37,298 nucleotides of DNA, from the IMG/VR virus record IMGVR_UViG_3300021505_000003, positions 1-37,298 of that record; one strand, 5' to 3'. This DNA comes from a virus. Of this stretch, positions 9,087 through 16,963 are shown piece after piece. The notes below the pieces were generated by a model. That model made no database searches. It saw nothing but the letters and a program-made list of their open reading frames with translations, and was not told the DNA's origin. The first letter of the stretch is position 1, and each line of letters begins with the position of its first letter. The position numbers and the translations under genes are program-made.

Positions 9087-9503
9087 ATGATAACCATAAA
9101 ATATAATGGTAAAACTTATTCTAATTTTGAAAATATAGGTGATTTAATAAATGCTGGTATTCCAGAAGATGTAATATTAGAACATCTAAAACAAGATAAA
9201 CTTTCTCAATTAAAACAAGAACTACAAAATTTCATTTATTCTCATTATGATCAAGGAACTCAAGCTAGTTTTTCAGCTTTATATCAACAAGCAAAAGAAC
9301 AGAATAATACTAACGCTCTTACTCAAATCCAAAAAGTATGGGATTGGATTCAATCTGTATTAGATTATTACTATTCTAAGAAAGAAGCAATTAAAAATGC
9401 TACTACACAAGATGAGTTAGACAGTATTACATGGGACTGGTCAACAGTAGAAGAGACTGAACATGTTGAATTAAGAGATGTTATACAACTATTAAATCAG
9501 TAA
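9087..9503 (+). CDS. Tail-fibre-assembly-like protein (putative)
   Basis: A 138-aa, mostly helical protein between two receptor-binding genes. Its second half (QGTQASFSALYQQAKEQ, then WDWIQSVLDYYYSKKEAI) resembles the helical tails seen in fibre-assembly chaperones and small distal fibre proteins. No signal or membrane segment is present. The strong AGGAGG site and 10-bp spacing indicate it is co-expressed with the flanking fibre genes. The similarity is suggestive only; chaperone and structural roles are both possible. Confidence 0.6.
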   Translation: MITIKYNGKTYSNFENIGDLINAGIPEDVILEHLKQDKLSQLKQELQNFIYSHYDQGTQASFSALYQQAKEQNNTNALTQIQKVWDWIQSVLDYYYSKKEAIKNATTQDELDSITWDWSTVEETEHVELRDVIQLLNQ

Positions 9504-9515
9504 AGGAGAAACGTT

Positions 9516-10181
9516 ATGATAAAATCGATTAAATTTTTGATTATATCACTATTAACAATATTCCTTTGTTTTAATTGTTACGCTTTTTCAACTCTGCCAC
9601 AAGATTATGCAAGTTCATATTCACTTTCAATTGTCAATTTTGATTCTTATCCTGTTCAAACATTTAAATATACTCTTCAGTTAGAGGAAAGTGGTCTTTA
9701 TACCTTACTAGAAAAACGTATTGTAGGCAATCACAGTTATGAATATCCTATTCTATATGGCGTTTGGTATATCAATCCCGATAATGAAACGCTAGTTTTA
9801 AACGTTAATGGTTTAGAAATACCTTTTAGTTGGGATGATGGTGTTATTGTAGCAAACAGCAACACTTTAGGTGGATTAGCAGTAATTGCTTATAGTAAAA
9901 ACAAACTGTGCACTTTTAATCTAATGGGTATGTGTCAATATGATATTATTGGAGATGATAAAGCTAATGTTGGCGAAATAAAGACTTATTATGTTACAAC
10001 TAGCTCTCAAAATTGTTATTACAATATAGATGTAGATAACAACGCTACTATTCAAGAGATTAAATATAGTGATACTGGTGATGCGATAGTTACTGTGAAA
10101 TTTAATGATAGTGGTGATACAAAGATAATTGTTAATAATACAGTTTTTGATGTGAACGTCATTGAAAATAATCAAGAATAA
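9516..10181 (+). CDS. Secreted protein of unknown function
   Basis: This 221-aa protein begins with a clear Sec signal peptide: basic MIKSIK, a hydrophobic core from residue 7 to about 19, and a likely cleavage after Ala23 (CYA/FS). Cys18 and Cys21 do not sit in a proper lipobox, so a lipoprotein is less likely. The mature part is beta-rich, with an Ig-like or pilus-subunit-like look at the C-terminus (YYNIDVDNNATIQEI, then VTVKFNDSG). It is placed among tail fibre genes, where exported proteins are not expected. It could be an envelope-located exclusion protein or a receptor-masking factor. I recognise no family. Confidence 0.75.
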   Translation: MIKSIKFLIISLLTIFLCFNCYAFSTLPQDYASSYSLSIVNFDSYPVQTFKYTLQLEESGLYTLLEKRIVGNHSYEYPILYGVWYINPDNETLVLNVNGLEIPFSWDDGVIVANSNTLGGLAVIAYSKNKLCTFNLMGMCQYDIIGDDKANVGEIKTYYVTTSSQNCYYNIDVDNNATIQEIKYSDTGDAIVTVKFNDSGDTKIIVNNTVFDVNVIENNQE

Positions 10182-10191
10182 GGAGAGAGTT

Positions 10192-10602
10192 ATGCCATTT
10201 ATAGGCGAATTAATAACAAAACCATTGCCTTTACGAGTTGAAAGTCGAAAATTATTTAGAATTATTCCATATAAAAAAAAGATAATTGAATGGGAAGTAT
10301 ATGAAGATTTTGGCTATAAAGACAATGAATTAGGTATAACAATTATTGTTCCAAAAGGCGCAAAGACTGATTTTGCCTCAATTCCTAGAGTATTTTGGAA
10401 TATCTTACCACCGTGGTATCCGACTTACGGTGAGCCTGCCGTTATCCATGATTATTTATACCGTAATGGGTTATATAATAGAAAGACTGCAGATTTAATA
10501 TTTTTGCATGCAATGCAAGAATCAGGAGTAGTTTTTTGGAAACAAATAGTTATGTATAAAGCAGTTAGATTGTTTGGTAAATCAGCATATAAGGAGAGAT
10601 AG
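10192..10602 (+). CDS. DUF1353 family protein
   Basis: A 136-aa protein with the hallmarks of DUF1353: the VPKGAKTDFASIPRVFWN motif near residues 53-70, the AVIHDYLYR motif after it, and a C-terminal MYKAVRLFG. DUF1353 proteins occur in many tailed phages near tail or lysis genes; their biochemical role is not established to my knowledge. The conserved His-Asp pair hints at a metal or catalytic site. I chose the ATG at 10192 because it has an AAGGAGAG site right upstream. A longer reading frame from 10162 would overlap the preceding gene and lacks a ribosome site. Confidence 0.88.
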   Translation: MPFIGELITKPLPLRVESRKLFRIIPYKKKIIEWEVYEDFGYKDNELGITIIVPKGAKTDFASIPRVFWNILPPWYPTYGEPAVIHDYLYRNGLYNRKTADLIFLHAMQESGVVFWKQIVMYKAVRLFGKSAYKER

Positions 10603-10607
10603 TTAAT

Positions 10608-13271
10608 ATGGCTAGGGTTCCAATTCCACCAGTCAAATTACCCTGGAGAGAGAAGGATATTCAATCAGGTGACCATAAACTTTTGGCGGATTATTTAAAA
10701 GTTTTAGTGAAGTCGCTTCAAAAGAGATTAGAAGAGATTGGAAATATTGTAAATATTAATGACAAATATAATACTGGCGACATGCTTAAAGCCGATTATG
10801 ACCCTGATAATGATGGTAAGGTAGAAAACGCTGACCATGCTGATAACGCTGATTTTGCAACAAATTCTGATAAAGTAGATAATAAAGACGCAACAGATTT
10901 TATTAATATAGATGGTTCAACTTCTCCTACAACAGATATTGATTGGGGTGGGCATAAAATAACTAACCTTGGTTCTCCAACAGATATTTTGGATGCAGTT
11001 AATGAGGAATATCTTGCTAAAGCAGTATCTACAATTGGGTCAAGATATTATATGACTGATGATGATTCTGGCATAGAAGATTATAAATTATGCTCTATAA
11101 ATCCATCATCTAGTTCAGAGCAAAGTATTTCAATAACAGATGTTGTAGATGGGCAATATATAGGGGGGTGGATTTCTCCTAATACTGGAGAACCTTCAAA
11201 ACTATTAACAGGGGTATTTAATTGGAGAGTTTATGTAGAAAAAACTGGGGGGAATAAGACACTAAGATTATATTGGAAACTTGTTGAAAGAAAAAGTGAT
11301 AATTCAGAAGTTGTTATTGGAACATCTATTATTAGCAATGAAATAATTACAGAGAAAAATTCTTATATTATTCCATTAACATTAAGCTCTGACTATGAAA
11401 TTGCTTCAGATAGTTATATAGTTGGAAAAATTTATGCTTCAGTTACAGGAAATGGGAACAATCCATCTTTAAAAATATATTATCAAGGCAACTCAGCTTC
11501 TCACTTTCAAATTCCAGTTAATACTGAAATATTAGATAATAGATTTTTAAGTAAAGAAGTTTATGACCCTGATGGTGATGACAAGGTAGAAAATGCAGAC
11601 CACGCTGATAATGCAGACAAAGTTGACAATTTTGACGCTTCGCAGACTCCACAAGCTAATACTATCCCTGTAGCAGGTAGTAATGGAAAACTTGATGAAG
11701 GTTGGTTGCCAGATACTTCAAGTTCAGCAGAAGATGTAAGTTATGATAATACTAATTCTGGTTTAGTAGCTACAAATGTTCAAAACGCAATAGATGAGGT
11801 AGATAATGAAATAGATAAGATAAAAAATGGCACTACTACTGTAGGTAATGCTGACCATGCTAATAATGCCGACAATGCTACTAACGCTGATAAGTTAAAC
11901 AACCAAAATAGTAGTTATTATACAAATGCCAGTAATCTTAATGCTGGCATAGTGCCTAGAGCAAGATTAGATGGAACATATGATATTGATATAACTGGGG
12001 ATGCTCAAACTTTACAAGGGAAAAGTCCATCAGATTTTGCAAGTTCAACTCATACTCATATTTTAGAGAGTTTGAGTAATGTAACTATTTCAAGCCCTAC
12101 AAATGGACAGGTTTTAGGCTATCAAGATGGGATATGGGAAAATGTTGATGTTTATTATGTTTGTCCAGAAGATTATGGAGCGATAGGGGATGGATCTCAT
12201 GATGATAGTTCAGCTTTTCAGGACATGTTTGATGCAATACAAAACAAAAATGTAATAATAGTTTTAGGAGCTAAACAATATAAATTAACTAGACAAATTA
12301 ATGTTAACATAAACAAATCATTAAAAATTTTAGGGTGCGGAATAGAAACAACTAAATTGTATTTTTCTTCATTAGCTGATAATTACGGTTTTTATGTAAC
12401 ATTAGGCTCAGATGTAGAAACGAATTTAACTTTACAAGATTTTAGTATATTAACAGCATTAAATGATACAAGTAAAATGGCTTTTTATATAAAAAGTAAT
12501 TCTGACCAATCTGATTTTTATAAATTGTTTGTAGATAAAATTCAACTTAGAGGCTCTAGTCCTCCAAGCAATGGTTGGGGAACAGGATTTTATTTAAAGA
12601 ATATAAATAATACTTGTTTTTCCAGATTTTGTTTTGTTGGTAAAGGACATTATAACAATAAGGATTTAATTCCAGATAGTATATGTGCGATATGTTATGA
12701 TGGTGCTGATATAGCTGCAACTGGGCATTATATAGATACCAGTTTTATTTGGATTGTGGATAAAGCTGTTCAATGTAAGAATCATATAGAGGGTTTTCAT
12801 ATAAATTTAAGTGAATTAGTAGCAGTAAATTATGGGTTAGAGACTAGTAATCTTACAGGATTAAGACCTTTATTTAATGTAATAAATAGCCATATATCAG
12901 CTAGAAAATCGTGCTTATATTTAAAAAATATTGCACAAAGTCAAATTGTAGGTAATCTTTTTTATTCTAGGGAGTATAATGCGGAAAATTATTTTATTGG
13001 TGTTTATTTGATAGATTGTCAAACTGTTCAAGTTTGTAATAATAATTTTGCTAAAAATCATCATACGAATTTTTGGGGTATAATTATAGAGGGTAGTAAT
13101 AGTAATTATAATTTTATAGGTCATAATATTTTTCAAGCTAGTGGAGATTCTGGTTATGATAATGGTGGAATATGGTTTAAAAATGGAACTGGTGCAGAGA
13201 ATAGAGCTTTAACAGAAGATAACTATATTTGGTATGGCTCATTTAATTATAAGATTTTAGATCAAAGGTAA
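10608..13271 (+). CDS. Tailspike / long fibre with pectate-lyase-type beta-helix
   Basis: This is the largest receptor-binding protein (887 aa). Residues 1-55 (IPPVKLPWREKDIQSG, then DYLKVLVKSLQKRLEEI) are likely the virion-anchoring part. The shaft contains repeated ADHADNADKVDN-type segments at about 73-90, 325-345 and 410-430, shared with the fibre at 7985. From about residue 520 the motif YGAIGDGSHDDSSAFQ marks the start of a pectate-lyase-3 type right-handed beta-helix, as in polysaccharide-degrading tailspikes. Catalytic acids could not be assigned. Base composition looks more AT-rich than in the capsid genes, consistent with module exchange. Confidence 0.85.
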   Translation: MARVPIPPVKLPWREKDIQSGDHKLLADYLKVLVKSLQKRLEEIGNIVNINDKYNTGDMLKADYDPDNDGKVENADHADNADFATNSDKVDNKDATDFINIDGSTSPTTDIDWGGHKITNLGSPTDILDAVNEEYLAKAVSTIGSRYYMTDDDSGIEDYKLCSINPSSSSEQSISITDVVDGQYIGGWISPNTGEPSKLLTGVFNWRVYVEKTGGNKTLRLYWKLVERKSDNSEVVIGTSIISNEIITEKNSYIIPLTLSSDYEIASDSYIVGKIYASVTGNGNNPSLKIYYQGNSASHFQIPVNTEILDNRFLSKEVYDPDGDDKVENADHADNADKVDNFDASQTPQANTIPVAGSNGKLDEGWLPDTSSSAEDVSYDNTNSGLVATNVQNAIDEVDNEIDKIKNGTTTVGNADHANNADNATNADKLNNQNSSYYTNASNLNAGIVPRARLDGTYDIDITGDAQTLQGKSPSDFASSTHTHILESLSNVTISSPTNGQVLGYQDGIWENVDVYYVCPEDYGAIGDGSHDDSSAFQDMFDAIQNKNVIIVLGAKQYKLTRQINVNINKSLKILGCGIETTKLYFSSLADNYGFYVTLGSDVETNLTLQDFSILTALNDTSKMAFYIKSNSDQSDFYKLFVDKIQLRGSSPPSNGWGTGFYLKNINNTCFSRFCFVGKGHYNNKDLIPDSICAICYDGADIAATGHYIDTSFIWIVDKAVQCKNHIEGFHINLSELVAVNYGLETSNLTGLRPLFNVINSHISARKSCLYLKNIAQSQIVGNLFYSREYNAENYFIGVYLIDCQTVQVCNNNFAKNHHTNFWGIIIEGSNSNYNFIGHNIFQASGDSGYDNGGIWFKNGTGAENRALTEDNYIWYGSFNYKILDQR

Positions 13272-13279
13272 ACGGTAAA

Positions 13280-14617
13280 ATGATTTTATTTATATCAAAT
13301 AGCGGAGAATGTTTACCAATAGCTTATAGGATACAGAAAGAAGGCACGGAAGTTAAGGTATATCTGCATAATCCTAGATACAAGAAAAATTATGATAATA
13401 TTATCCCTAAAGTAGGACTAAAGGACTTAAAACGTGCTGTTAAAAAGGCGGAACTTATTATTTTTGACATTACTAGGGTTAATGAGAAGACTCGCCAAGA
13501 TATTGCCTTGCTTAAGATGTTTGGCGTGCCTAAGAGTTCTCCGACGGTTTTTGGTCCTGTTGCAGACAAAATGAAAGCGATGGGTAAAAAGGTTATTGGA
13601 GCATCTACATGGACTGAAAAAATAGAGATGGATAGAAAATTGGGAACTGATATTGCTAAAAAAATAGGATTAAAAGACCCTGAGACGGTGGAATTTTCCT
13701 CGTTAAAAGAGGGAATCAGATTTTTAAAAACAGAAGGCAGAAAGGATTTATGGGTGTTTAAACCTGAGAATAATCTTGATCTTGACATGACTTATGTTGA
13801 GAAGTTTCCAGGGGAGCTAGCTGATAAGATTGCCAATGAATACCGCCAGAGGTTAGGAACAGATAAAATAGAATTTATCTTACAAAAGCGGGTGGAAGGG
13901 ATTGAGATTTCAACGGAGATGTGGTTTAATGGTAAAGATGCTGTCCACTTTAATCACACGATAGAAGACAAGCGGTTAATGAATTTCAATTTAGGACCTG
14001 CAATTGGTAGCCAGAGCAATACGGTCTGGATTAAAAAAGATGAGAATGGGTTGTTGGTTAAGGAGCTTAAAAGACTTATTCCTTATCTTAAGAGGGCGAA
14101 TTATATAGGTCCTGTTGATATAAATGCTATTATTAGCAAAAAAGATCATAAACCTTACTTTTTAGAGTTCTCGCCTCGCTTTGGTTATGACGCTATATAT
14201 TGCCTTTTGACGCTTATCAAAGGCGGTTTGACGGACTTCTTTCTAAATAGATTTCAAACTGAATTTTATTCTGGCTTTGCAAGTTCACAAAGAATAACGA
14301 TCCCACCCTTTCCTTATGCGGATAAAGAATTGCTTGATGTTATGGCAAAGGATATCCTTATTAAAAATAAGCTGGAAGATTTTTGGATGGAAGATGTTTA
14401 CATGGATGATAAAGGCAATATTCGATGCGCAGGGTCTGATGGGATTATTGGAGTAGTAGCTGAGAGAGGCAATAGTTTAGGCGGGTCTGTTGGGAATGTG
14501 TATAGGAAAATTGATAAATTAAAGATTGCTTCCTATATCCAATACCGAACCGATTTGGGTAAAAGAAGCAGCAAAGCTTTAAAAACCTTTAAAGAGTGGG
14601 GGATTTCAGTTTTATGA
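13280..14617 (+). CDS. ATP-grasp ligase, PurD (GARS)-like
   Basis: A 445-aa enzyme with the three-part layout of phosphoribosylamine-glycine ligase: an N-terminal Rossmann-like domain (FISNSGECLPIAYRI), an ATP-grasp core (DLWVFKPENN near 155-165, then FILQKRVEGIEIS near 200) and the metal-binding end motif LEFSPRFGYDA near 295-305. Glu296 fits the conserved Glu; the Asn usual two residues later in PurD is Ser298. The class forms C-N bonds using ATP and an acyl-phosphate intermediate. No other purine genes are present, so a purine-synthesis role is doubtful; modification of DNA, peptide or surface sugar is possible. Its stop overlaps the GNAT gene start (ATGA). Confidence 0.75.
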   Translation: MILFISNSGECLPIAYRIQKEGTEVKVYLHNPRYKKNYDNIIPKVGLKDLKRAVKKAELIIFDITRVNEKTRQDIALLKMFGVPKSSPTVFGPVADKMKAMGKKVIGASTWTEKIEMDRKLGTDIAKKIGLKDPETVEFSSLKEGIRFLKTEGRKDLWVFKPENNLDLDMTYVEKFPGELADKIANEYRQRLGTDKIEFILQKRVEGIEISTEMWFNGKDAVHFNHTIEDKRLMNFNLGPAIGSQSNTVWIKKDENGLLVKELKRLIPYLKRANYIGPVDINAIISKKDHKPYFLEFSPRFGYDAIYCLLTLIKGGLTDFFLNRFQTEFYSGFASSQRITIPPFPYADKELLDVMAKDILIKNKLEDFWMEDVYMDDKGNIRCAGSDGIIGVVAERGNSLGGSVGNVYRKIDKLKIASYIQYRTDLGKRSSKALKTFKEWGISVL

Positions 14618-15012
14618 GTAATTTACGTTGGGTAAGGGCTAAAACTTTTTTAAAAATACCACCACATCTTTTTAAAATTAAGGGCGTTAATATAAGAATA
14701 GATAGAGTTTATGCTTTTGATTATATAGCGCAAGACCCTTATAATTTGTTGTTTTTGTTAGAAGACGAAAAAAGAAAAGTGAAAGGTTTTTGTTGGTCTA
14801 TAATCAATCCTATTGATAATGCCCTTCACGTAAATATTTTATCCGTTGAAAAAGAACTTTACAATAAAGGGATTGTCAAACAGGTCTATGATATGTTAAA
14901 GAAGATTAAAGACAAGCTGGGATTAGATAAGATTGAGTGGCGGACAACAAGACCAAAAGCCTTTGAAAGATTAATAAATGCAAAGCCAATAGCGACAATT
15001 ATGGAGGTTTAA
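14614..15012 (+). CDS. GNAT-like acetyltransferase protein (putative)
   Basis: A 132-aa protein whose central part (GFCWSIINPIDNALHVNILSV) followed by KELYNKGIVKQVYDMLKKI resembles the GNAT beta4-alpha3 acetyl-CoA-binding region. The usual Q/R-x-x-G-x-G/A loop is only partly visible (ELYNKGI). The ATG at 14614 overlaps the ATP-grasp stop, which implies translational coupling. A longer frame from 14596 lacks a ribosome site. Small GNAT-like proteins are found next to tail and internal-virion genes of several podoviruses. Together with its neighbour it could form a two-enzyme modification cassette. Confidence 0.6.
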   Translation: MSNLRWVRAKTFLKIPPHLFKIKGVNIRIDRVYAFDYIAQDPYNLLFLLEDEKRKVKGFCWSIINPIDNALHVNILSVEKELYNKGIVKQVYDMLKKIKDKLGLDKIEWRTTRPKAFERLINAKPIATIMEV

Positions 15013-15015
15013 GAT

Positions 15016-15846
15016 ATGGGCAGTGTAAGCCATGCATTATTTGGCAGTAAGCCAAAAGTAAAGACTAAAAAGGTAGAGCGCTTAACCCCAGGGCAGATGG
15101 AGTTGCTGAATGAGTTGACTAATCTGCTCAAAGGACAGTTGGGGAAAGGCATTGAGCCGTATCCAGGGCAATTAGTTCCAGGTCCATCAGATATACAACA
15201 GCAGATATTTGAATTGGCTGGGGGTGATCTTGGCGGACTTATGAAACAAGGTGCTGATTATATCTCCCAGTTAATGCAACAGCAATTTAATCCTGAAGAG
15301 GCGCAAGAGTATTGGCGGCGTGCTTATGTAAGTCCTGCTGAGCGTGCTTGGAAAGAGACAGTAGTCCCAGAAGTTATGGAGCGTTATGCAGGGGTTAATG
15401 CTTTAGATAGTGGCGCTGCAAGGCGGGCATTAGCAAAAAGCTGGGGTGATATTCAAAGTCAATTAAACGCTGAGCTTGCTAAAATATTATGGGGTGAAAA
15501 ACAGAGTCTAACGCAAAGACAGGACACAGCATCTCAGTTAGGGCTAAATTTATTACCACAAGTAATGGGCATAGGAGAGGAACAGAGAGGCATAACTCAA
15601 GAATTAATGCAAGAGCCGTATCAAAAGTGGCAAATGAGTCAGGCATGGTCAAACCCCTGGTTGCAATATCTACCAGTGGCTTTAGGAACGAATCCTTACC
15701 AAATAAACACCTACACAACAGGCGGTGGTGGCGGTTTATTTGGTTCATTGCTGCCGACAGCAGGTAGAATGGGTATGGGTGCATTAGCAGGACATTTTAT
15801 TCCAAAAGTGGGAGCTGCAAAAGGCGCTTTGTTGGCTTTACTGTAA
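15016..15846 (+). CDS. Internal virion / DNA-ejection protein candidate 1
   Basis: A 276-aa protein starting three bases after the GNAT stop. The N-terminal two thirds are helical and Gln-rich (DIQQQIFELAGGDLG, RRALAKSWGDIQSQL). The C-terminus has a Gly-rich run (GGGGGLFGSLLPTAGR) and a hydrophobic, glycine-zipper-like end (MGMGALAGHFIPKVGAAKGALLALL region, 252-276). Such small-residue hydrophobic tails occur in ejection proteins that insert into the host envelope. Position before two further internal-virion candidates supports this. No family was recognised with certainty. Confidence 0.6.
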   Translation: MGSVSHALFGSKPKVKTKKVERLTPGQMELLNELTNLLKGQLGKGIEPYPGQLVPGPSDIQQQIFELAGGDLGGLMKQGADYISQLMQQQFNPEEAQEYWRRAYVSPAERAWKETVVPEVMERYAGVNALDSGAARRALAKSWGDIQSQLNAELAKILWGEKQSLTQRQDTASQLGLNLLPQVMGIGEEQRGITQELMQEPYQKWQMSQAWSNPWLQYLPVALGTNPYQINTYTTGGGGGLFGSLLPTAGRMGMGALAGHFIPKVGAAKGALLALL

Positions 15847-15916
15847 AAATAATGCTCTTTTAAGGTGCTTTAAAATTAAAACAGGTATTACAACATATGA
15901 AATTGAGTAAACACCG

Positions 15917-15946
15917 TTTAAAAAGCCATTATTAAATTCTGATAAT
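15917..15946 (+). promoter_or_regulatory. Weak candidate promoter before the internal-virion genes
   Basis: The 128-bp gap between 15846 and 15975 is the longest in the late module. It contains TTTAAA (15917), an 18-bp spacer and GATAAT (15941), five of six bases matching the -10 consensus. No terminator hairpin was seen here. The site is plausible but in such AT-rich DNA could occur by chance. Confidence 0.3.
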
Positions 15947-15974
15947 TATTTTAATAACTTATAAGGAGTAAAAA

Positions 15975-16961
15975 ATGTATATAGGGCATTTACCTGATAG
16001 ATGGTCTCAGTTAGGCGCTTTATTAGGCGCTGGGATGGCGCAAGGGCTACAAAGTTTTAGGCAGAACTGGGCAAAAGAGACAGCGCTTAATAAATTACAG
16101 GAGATTTTAAGCGGTGGTAATTCTGTTACTCCTCAGCAGTTAGTTAAAACATTAGCGCAAATGCAAGATCCTCTTGCAAAATTATATGCTCTCCAGATGT
16201 TTAAACAGGTATCAGGGATAATAGATCCTTCAAAGCAGTGGTTAAAGATGGGTCCTGGAGATATATATTATAATTGGGCGACAGGAAAGTTAGTGAAAGC
16301 GCCTGAAAAACCAATGAAGGTGAAGGAGGGGGAATCGATTGTTGACCCTAATACTGGAAAAACAATTTATAAAGGCAAGAGACATCTTACTAAGAATGAC
16401 GTTGTAACAGTGCTTGATCAAGGAACTGGACGTCAGTTATTACTTCCGTATGATAATGCTGTAAATTTACAAAAGAAAAATCCTGATAGGTATGTATTAC
16501 CTCAAAAAGTAACTTTAACAAAGACATTATCTGATGGGCGTATAAGGAAAGTTGAAGTGCCTTTTGGTTCTAAAATGTATAATAAACTTATAAAGCAAGG
16601 TTTTGAGGTAGGCGACATAGAGGGGACTCCTGAGTTGAAGGCGTCGCAAGCTCTTAAAAGAATATCTCAAATTAAAAAAGCAATGGCGACTTTAGATAAA
16701 ACTGATGTTGTAACAACGATGCTAGCTTCTTTAGACCCTAGTTTAAAAAATATGGTAGGGCAGAAAATAAGTCCTGCGCTTAAAAAACAGTTAATTGAGC
16801 AATGGAATAAAGAAATTGCTTATTTAAATAAATTTATCCCAGAGGGCTATCAAAGTGAGTCAATAGAAGATGAAGCGCTATTACCACCTAATCCTAAACC
16901 TGAATCTAAAAAAGTTCCAGAAGAAAATTATTATAGGAAAAACTTTCTTTTAGGGAGATAA
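15975..16961 (+). CDS. Internal virion / DNA-ejection protein candidate 2
   Basis: A 328-aa protein with a small-residue hydrophobic stretch near its start (LGALLGAGMAQGLQSF, residues 13-28), a helical, basic first third, a beta-rich middle (ESIVDPNTGKTIYKGKRH) and a charged C-terminus. It lies two bases ahead of the giant polyvalent protein. Paired or triple internal proteins at this location are typical of podoviruses that eject proteins with the DNA. No catalytic motif was found. The call is from context and composition. Confidence 0.6.
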   Translation: MYIGHLPDRWSQLGALLGAGMAQGLQSFRQNWAKETALNKLQEILSGGNSVTPQQLVKTLAQMQDPLAKLYALQMFKQVSGIIDPSKQWLKMGPGDIYYNWATGKLVKAPEKPMKVKEGESIVDPNTGKTIYKGKRHLTKNDVVTVLDQGTGRQLLLPYDNAVNLQKKNPDRYVLPQKVTLTKTLSDGRIRKVEVPFGSKMYNKLIKQGFEVGDIEGTPELKASQALKRISQIKKAMATLDKTDVVTTMLASLDPSLKNMVGQKISPALKKQLIEQWNKEIAYLNKFIPEGYQSESIEDEALLPPNPKPESKKVPEENYYRKNFLLGR

Positions 16962-16963
16962 TA

